Shown: positions 5,719 through 8,275 of the stretch, piece after piece
How the letters are laid out: each line of letters starts with the position of its first letter
Numbering within the stretch: position 1 is the first letter of the stretch
From: Friedmanniella sp.
GTDB taxonomy: Bacteria > Actinomycetota > Actinomycetes > Propionibacteriales > Propionibacteriaceae
DNA: 8,275 nucleotides
Assembly (NCBI GenBank): GCA_025964935.1
Contig: JAOPXW010000086.1
Location: 1-8,275 of the forward strand
Reading direction: 5' to 3'
Position numbers and translations under genes: made by a program
Notes under the pieces: generated by a model
What the model was told of the DNA's origin: nothing
Seen by the model: only the letters and a program-made list of their open reading frames with translations
Databases searched by the model: none

Positions 5719-6542
5719 TGACCTGCCTCCGACTCGGACGGGCCGGCGGCGCTCGCCACCGGGTTGAGGAGGGTGCCGATGCCCTCGATCTCGATGCTGA
5801 CCTCCTGGCCGACCAGCATCGGGCCCACGCCGGCGGGGGTCCCGGTCAGGATGACGTCACCGGGCAGCAGGGTGGTGAAGGAGGAGATGTAGGCGACCAG
5901 GTCGGGGATGGAGCGGACCAGGTCGCGGGTGTTGCCGTCCTGCCGCAGCTCGCCGTCCACGGTGGTGCGGATGGAGAGCGCGGAGACCTCCTCCAGGCTC
6001 TGGTGGGTGGTGATCCAGGGGCCGAGCGGGCAGAAGGTGTCGTAGCCCTTGGCCCGCGCCCACTGCCCGTCGGAGCGCTGCAGGTCCCGGGCGGTGACGT
6101 CGTTGGCCACGGTGTAGCCGAAGATCACCTCGGCCACGCGGGAAACCGGGACCTCCTTGCAGATGCGGCCGATGACCACGGCCAGCTCACCTTCATAGCT
6201 GAGCTCCCGCGTCGCCTCGGGATAGATGATCGACTCCCCCGGCCCGATCACCGAGGTGTTGGGCTTGAAGAAGACGAGCGGGATCTCGGGGACCTCACCG
6301 CCCATCTCGGCCGCGTGCAGGGCGTAGTTCTTGCCCACGGCGACGATCTTGCTGCGCGGGATGACCGGCGCCAGCAGCCGTACGCCGTCCAGCTCCTTCC
6401 GCTCCCCGGTCAGCTGGACCGGCATGGCGATCGGGTCGCCGGTCAGGACGGCCACGGTGTTCGGATGGTCGCCGCCGTCCTCGGGCAGCTCGACGATCCC
6501 GTACTGGGGGTCTCCGCCGGAGGCGAATCGTGCAATGCGCAT
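5715..6542 (-). CDS. Fumarylacetoacetate hydrolase (FAH) family protein
   Basis: This is a 275-residue single-domain FAH-fold protein. A short N-terminal beta region (1-60) is followed by the catalytic domain with VGKNY (69-73), FFKPN (91-95), the metal-binding SYEGELAVVIG with E117 and E119, and ANDVTARD with D148. The C-terminal DVILTGTPAGVG is the family signature. These acidic residues bind Mg or Mn in known members. Family activities include 5-carboxymethyl-2-hydroxymuconate isomerase/decarboxylase, acylpyruvate hydrolase and oxaloacetate decarboxylase. The exact substrate cannot be told from the sequence. It is the first gene of the leftward operon and is coupled to gltX by a 4-base overlap, an arrangement I recall from other actinobacteria. 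The ATG at 6542 has no ribosome binding site, in keeping with a leaderless start. Confidence 0.93.
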   Translation of the reverse strand: MRIARFASGGDPQYGIVELPEDGGDHPNTVAVLTGDPIAMPVQLTGERKELDGVRLLAPVIPRSKIVAVGKNYALHAAEMGGEVPEIPLVFFKPNTSVIGPGESIIYPEATRELSYEGELAVVIGRICKEVPVSRVAEVIFGYTVANDVTARDLQRSDGQWARAKGYDTFCPLGPWITTHQSLEEVSALSIRTTVDGELRQDGNTRDLVRSIPDLVAYISSFTTLLPGDVILTGTPAGVGPMLVGQEVSIEIEGIGTLLNPVASAAGPSESEAGQ

Positions 6543-6548
6543 CGGTCC

Positions 6549-6554
6549 AGCCTA
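6549..6554 (-). promoter_or_regulatory. Predicted -10 of the FAH-gltX operon (leaderless)
   Basis: On the minus strand, TAGGCT (6554 to 6549) fits TAnnnT and ends 6 bases before the FAH ATG (6542), so transcription should begin at or next to the start codon. No ribosome binding site is present in between and no clear -35 is seen. Confidence 0.5.
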
Positions 6555-6569
6555 TCGGTCGCGCTCGGG

Positions 6570-6575
6570 CATACT
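6570..6575 (+). promoter_or_regulatory. Predicted -10 of deoA (leaderless)
   Basis: CATACT matches four of six TATAAT positions and ends 6 bases before the deoA ATG at 6582. Both this element and the opposing FAH -10 fit in a 39-base gap, so the two polymerase footprints must overlap and the promoters may compete. There is no ribosome binding site before the ATG. Confidence 0.5.
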
Positions 6576-6581
6576 CGCGTC

Positions 6582-7868
6582 ATGACTGCCCCCTTCGACG
6601 CCGTGGAGCTGATCCGGACCAAGCGCGACGGCGGGCGCTGGGGTCCGGCCGAGGTGGCCTGGCTGATCCAGGCCTACACCGACGGGACGATCGCCGAGGA
6701 GCAGATGTCCGCGCTGGCCATGGCGGTCTTCTTCCGCGGCCTGGACGCCGAGGAGCTGGGCGGCTGGACCCGGGCGATGATCGACTCCGGGGAGCGACTG
6801 GACTTCTCCCGGCTGAGCCGGCCCACCGCCGACAAGCACTCCACCGGTGGGGTCGGTGACAAGATCACCCTGCCGCTGGTGCCCCTGGTGGCGGCCTGTG
6901 GGGTGGCGGTGCCGCAGCTGTCGGGTCGCGGTCTGGGCCACACCGGCGGGACCCTGGACAAGCTGGAGGCCATCCCGGGCTGGCGGGCCGCGCTCAGCAC
7001 CCAGGAGATGCTCGACCAGCTCGAGACCGTGGGCGGCGTGATCTGCGCGGCCGGGTCCGGGCTGGCCCCGGCCGACAAGAAGCTGTACGCCCTGCGCGAC
7101 GTGACCGGGACCGTCGAGTCCATCCCGCTGATCGCGTCCTCCATCATGAGCAAGAAGATCGCCGAGGGGACCGGCGCGCTGGTCCTGGACGTCAAGGTCG
7201 GCTCCGGTGCGTTCATGAAGCAGCTGGCCGACGCCCGCACTCTGGCCACCACGATGGTCGCGCTCGGCCGGGGCGCGGGGCTGCCGACCGTTGCCCTGCT
7301 CACCGACATGTCCACCCCGCTCGGGCTGACCGCCGGCAACGGCCTGGAGGTCGCCGAGTCGGTCGAGGTGCTGTCCGGCGGCGGACCGGCGGACGTGGTC
7401 GCCCTGACGCTGGCGCTGGCCCGCGAGATGCTGAGCGCGGCCGGCCGGGGCGACGTCGACCCCGAGCCGGTGCTGGCCTCGGGCCGGGCGATGGACGTCT
7501 GGCGGGCCATGGTCGGGGCCCAGGGCGGGAACCCCGACGCCGCGCTTCCGCAGGCCCGGGAGACCGAGGTCGTGGCGGCCGAGGCGGACGGCTGGCTGGC
7601 CGAGCTGGACGCCATGGCCGTCGGCGTCGCCGCCTGGCGGCTCGGGGCCGGTCGGGCCCGCAAGGAGGACCCGGTGCAGGCCGCCGCCGGGGTCACTCTG
7701 GGCGCGAAGCCCGGCGACCGCGTACGGAAGGGGCAGCCCCTCATTCGGCTGCACACCGATACCCCGGAGCGCTTCGCCCGGGCCCGGGAGGCCCTGGTCG
7801 GGGCGGTCCGGGTCACCGCCGACCCGCCGCCGGAGCGCCCGCCGCTGGTGATCGAGCGGATCGGCTAG
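6582..7868 (+). CDS. deoA: Thymidine (pyrimidine-nucleoside) phosphorylase
   Basis: This 428-residue cytosolic enzyme of nucleoside salvage splits thymidine or deoxyuridine with phosphate into the base and deoxyribose 1-phosphate. The N-terminal helical domain (1-70) is followed by the phosphate-binding KHSTGGVGDK (85-94) and the family signature SGRGLGHTGGTLDKLE (114-129). The pyrimidine-binding residues R172, S187 and K191 align with the R/S/K set of E. coli thymidine phosphorylase. VLDVKVGSGAFMK and a full C-terminal alpha/beta domain complete the protein, so length and motifs are normal. The ATG at 6582 opens the family's usual N-terminus; reading further upstream would run into the antisense of FAH. 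Whether it prefers thymidine (DeoA) or accepts uridine too (Pdp) cannot be told. No partner salvage gene is visible in the window. Confidence 0.96.
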   Translation: MTAPFDAVELIRTKRDGGRWGPAEVAWLIQAYTDGTIAEEQMSALAMAVFFRGLDAEELGGWTRAMIDSGERLDFSRLSRPTADKHSTGGVGDKITLPLVPLVAACGVAVPQLSGRGLGHTGGTLDKLEAIPGWRAALSTQEMLDQLETVGGVICAAGSGLAPADKKLYALRDVTGTVESIPLIASSIMSKKIAEGTGALVLDVKVGSGAFMKQLADARTLATTMVALGRGAGLPTVALLTDMSTPLGLTAGNGLEVAESVEVLSGGGPADVVALTLALAREMLSAAGRGDVDPEPVLASGRAMDVWRAMVGAQGGNPDAALPQARETEVVAAEADGWLAELDAMAVGVAAWRLGAGRARKEDPVQAAAGVTLGAKPGDRVRKGQPLIRLHTDTPERFARAREALVGAVRVTADPPPERPPLVIERIG

Positions 7869-8275
7869 CGGCTCGTCGTTGAGATGGCGTTACGTCTGCG
7901 ATGGATTTCGTCGAGGACTTCGTCGGCGGGTTTGGTCCAGATGAAGGTGTGCTTGCGTTGGTTCCAGCCGTTGATGAACGCACGGATCTTGACCGTCGAC
8001 TTGCGGACTGAGGTGGGCCGCCGCGGCGGAACGCTTGGCGTTCGATGATCGCGAACCACAGTTTGACGAGGTTCAGCCAGGAGCCGGAGGTGAAATGGAC
8101 GTAGATGTGGGGGTTCGCGGTCAACCACTCTCCCACCTCGACGGTTTCATGGGTGACGTAGCTGTCCATCCCCAGGTGCAGTTCTTGGTCAGGGTAGGCG
8201 CGGGCGATGTGTCTGAGGAAGCACGTAACTCCCGGGGGCGGTGCCGTCTATGCATAGACCGGTCACCCTCCCAGT
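7865..8275 (-). pseudogene. Decayed IS630-type DDE transposase, C-terminal part, runs off right edge
   Basis: Translated in pieces, this stretch gives the C-terminal half of an IS630-family transposase. MDSYVTH (from 8169) holds the second catalytic Asp, then come VHFTSGSWLNLV and WFAIIERQAFRRG in one frame, and TSVRKSTVKIRAFINGWN to WTKPADEVLDEI in another. The frame changes near 8016-8022. Upstream, the first frame is closed by a TAG (8250-8248), while GRVTGLCIDGTAPG continues in a third frame, so there is a second break near 8235-8245. The catalytic Glu expected after NLV is Lys (codon AAA), and the usual PT of HFTPTSGSW is missing. It is therefore inactive several times over. The last frame stops at 7865-7867, sharing CTAG with the deoA stop. 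No terminal inverted repeat is visible. Identity is confident; exact break points are approximate. Confidence 0.88.

Noticed and set aside
4096..5721. A 541-codon open frame on the plus strand opposite gltX
   Set aside because: It is the antisense of a fully conserved gltX. Its product is low-complexity Gln/Gly/Arg/Val text with no motif, as expected from high-GC codon bias on the opposite strand.
6003..6581. In-frame upstream extension of deoA by 193 codons
   Set aside because: It is antisense to the FAH gene; the deoA family N-terminus starts at the ATG at 6582, where a -10 element also fits.
6674..7816. Long minus-strand open frames opposite deoA
   Set aside because: Ser/Ala/Arg/Pro-rich shadow text of a conserved gene, no domain visible.
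1..8275. CRISPR array, prophage genes, toxin-antitoxin pair or biosynthetic core enzyme
   Set aside because: I looked for regularly spaced repeats and for such protein motifs and saw none in the window.

Overview
The window reads as chromosomal DNA of a high-GC Gram-positive actinomycete. Evidence: very high G+C with strong third-position G/C preference in every convincing gene, GTG starts, GTGA stop/start overlaps, several apparently leaderless genes, and a gltX-linked tRNA-Gln/tRNA-Glu pair. The genus cannot be fixed from the sequence alone.

Layout. (A) 1-2741 is an accessory-looking signalling module. A membrane protein, probably the N-terminal part of a CPBP-family protein, runs leftward off the edge (337 to 1). 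A 467-base divergent control region (338-804) holds several inverted repeats. A histidine kinase / NarL-type response regulator pair (805-2741) runs rightward with a 4-base overlap. (B) 2742-6542 is a leftward, translation-linked housekeeping block. In order of transcription it holds a fumarylacetoacetate-hydrolase-family protein, gltX (glutamyl-tRNA synthetase), a CPBP intramembrane protease homologue, tRNA-Gln(CUG) and tRNA-Glu(CUC). FAH and gltX overlap by 4 bases and the CPBP start lies 2 bases past the gltX stop. The tRNAs probably have their own promoter. (C) 6582-7868 is deoA (thymidine/pyrimidine-nucleoside phosphorylase), divergent from the FAH gene across only 39 bases; both genes look leaderless. 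(D) 7865-8275 is a decayed IS630-type DDE transposase whose last codon shares the deoA stop position tail to tail and which runs off the right edge.

How the parts work together. GltX and the two tRNAs form one functional unit: actinobacteria generally lack GlnRS, so a non-discriminating GluRS charges both tRNA-Glu and tRNA-Gln, and GatCAB then amidates Glu-tRNA-Gln. The kinase/regulator pair probably controls itself and the divergent membrane-protein gene through the repeats in 645-771. One such site lies about 42 bases upstream of the presumed leaderless kinase start, the classical position for an activator.

Most of the window is ordinary. The parts that merit a second look are the divergent control region (A), with its possible small ORF and a TTA codon in the kinase, and the inactivated transposase (D). 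I do not see an unmistakably new system.
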